From: Sphingobacteriaceae bacterium
GTDB lineage: Bacteria; Bacteroidota; Bacteroidia; Sphingobacteriales; Sphingobacteriaceae
Length of the DNA: 6,746 bases
NCBI GenBank assembly: GCA_947458775.1
Contig: CANGZX010000039.1
Coordinates: 1 to 6,746, forward strand
Direction of reading: 5' to 3'
Shown here: positions 6,087 through 6,746 of the stretch, in pieces
Layout: each line of letters begins with the position of its first letter
Numbering within the stretch: position 1 is the first letter of the stretch
The notes under the pieces: generated by a model
The model's database searches: none
What the model was told of the DNA's origin: nothing
What the model saw: only the letters and a program-made list of their open reading frames with translations
Made by a program: the position numbers and the translations under genes

Positions 6087-6746
6087 ATGGCCACCAATTT
6101 CGAAGATTTTAAATTAAACAGACAGCTCCTAAATGCAATAGAGGAGGCGGGATACACCCAGCCAACACCTATTCAGCAGAAGGCCATTGCACCAATTTTA
6201 TCGGGGCAAGATATGATGGGCATTGCGCAAACGGGCACCGGTAAAACGGCGGCTTTTGTATTGCCCATGCTGATGAAATTAAAGTATGCTCAGGGCAAAG
6301 ACCCCCGTGCCTTAATTTTGGCGCCTACACGAGAGTTGGCCATGCAAATAGAAGAAAACATTATTCAATTTGCTAAATACACCGATTTGCGCACCGTGGT
6401 ACTTTACGGTGGTCTTGGTCCAAAAACACAAATTGCTGCCTTAGAAAAGGGTGCCGATATTTTGGTTGCCACTCCAGGCCGCTTTTTAGATTTATACTTA
6501 GCTGGCCACATTGTTACCAAATCTATACAGTTTTTGGTATTGGATGAGGCCGATAAAATGATGGATATGGGCTTTATTGGCTCCATTCATCGCATATTAG
6601 AAGTTGTGCCCCGCAAGCGTCAAAATTTGCTTTTTTCGGCTACTATGAGCGAATTGGTGCATAAAATTTCGGGCGATTTCTTAAAATTTCCTTTAATAAT
6701 AGAGGTAGCTGCGCAAGCTACGCCGGCCCATACGGTAAGCCAAGTT
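6087..6746 (+). CDS. DEAD-box ATP-dependent RNA helicase, RhlE-type, N-terminal part (runs off window)
   Basis: The first 220 residues of a DEAD-box helicase are visible, covering nearly all of the first RecA-like domain; the frame is open to the last base. Motifs in order are the Q motif (FEDFKLNRQLLNAIEEAG ending PTPIQ, Q30), motif I AQTGTGKT (47-54), Ia PTRELA (80-85), GG (108-109), Ib TPGR (129-132), II DEAD (153-156) and III SAT (184-186). These enzymes use ATP to unwind short RNA duplexes in ribosome assembly or mRNA turnover, and in bacteria are often cold-induced. The second RecA domain and tail are outside the window, so the subtype (I favour RhlE from DEADKMMDMGF and EVVPRKRQNLLFSATM) is inferred. 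An in-frame TAA at 6066-6068 and the absence of any other start codon fix the ATG at 6087. It is divergent from hscA. Confidence 0.94.
   Translation, partial: MATNFEDFKLNRQLLNAIEEAGYTQPTPIQQKAIAPILSGQDMMGIAQTGTGKTAAFVLPMLMKLKYAQGKDPRALILAPTRELAMQIEENIIQFAKYTDLRTVVLYGGLGPKTQIAALEKGADILVATPGRFLDLYLAGHIVTKSIQFLVLDEADKMMDMGFIGSIHRILEVVPRKRQNLLFSATMSELVHKISGDFLKFPLIIEVAAQATPAHTVSQV

Noticed and set aside
6404..6586. 60-codon minus-strand frame inside the helicase
   Set aside because: It is antisense to helicase motifs Ib and II and has no family resemblance.

Overview
The window looks like a chromosomal segment of a member of the Bacteroidota. I infer this from the protein families (the threonine aldolase, biotin carboxylase, HscA and RhlE-type helicase all read like Bacteroidota versions), from start codons without Shine-Dalgarno sequences, and from two exact TAnnTTTG promoter -7 elements, the consensus of this phylum. 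The species cannot be named from the sequence.

Layout. On the + strand are the 3' part of a low-specificity L-threonine aldolase gene (2-610) and, 10 bp later, a complete biotin carboxylase gene (621-2102). They meet, stop codon to stop codon with no intervening base, a minus-strand gene for a PAS-domain protein whose C-terminus resembles a histidine-kinase dimerisation domain lacking its phospho-accepting histidine (2103-2756). Next comes an 89-126 bp very AT-rich spacer with overlapping palindromes. A tight minus-strand cluster follows, given here in transcription order: a YbjQ/UPF0145 protein (3970-3635), a DoxX-like membrane protein (3623-3249) and a DUF1801 protein (3244-2882), separated by 11 and 4 bp. 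Upstream of it on the same strand is a full-length hscA-like Hsp70 chaperone gene (5925-4069), with a candidate hairpin terminator between the two units. A 161-bp divergent promoter region separates hscA from a + strand DEAD-box RNA helicase gene that runs off the end of the window (6087-6746).

How the genes might work together. Most of the window is housekeeping: amino acid metabolism, acyl-CoA carboxylation, a chaperone and RNA remodelling. The most suggestive grouping is hscA (Fe-S cluster assembly chaperone) upstream of a YbjQ putative metal-binding protein and a DUF1801 protein, a family that includes the frataxin-like Fra of Bacillus; this link is a hypothesis only. No mobile element, CRISPR array, tRNA or rRNA was seen. 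The observations I rate highest are the kinase-like PAS protein without a phospho-acceptor histidine, the apparently leaderless helicase mRNA, and the 9-bp inverted repeat just upstream of its promoter.
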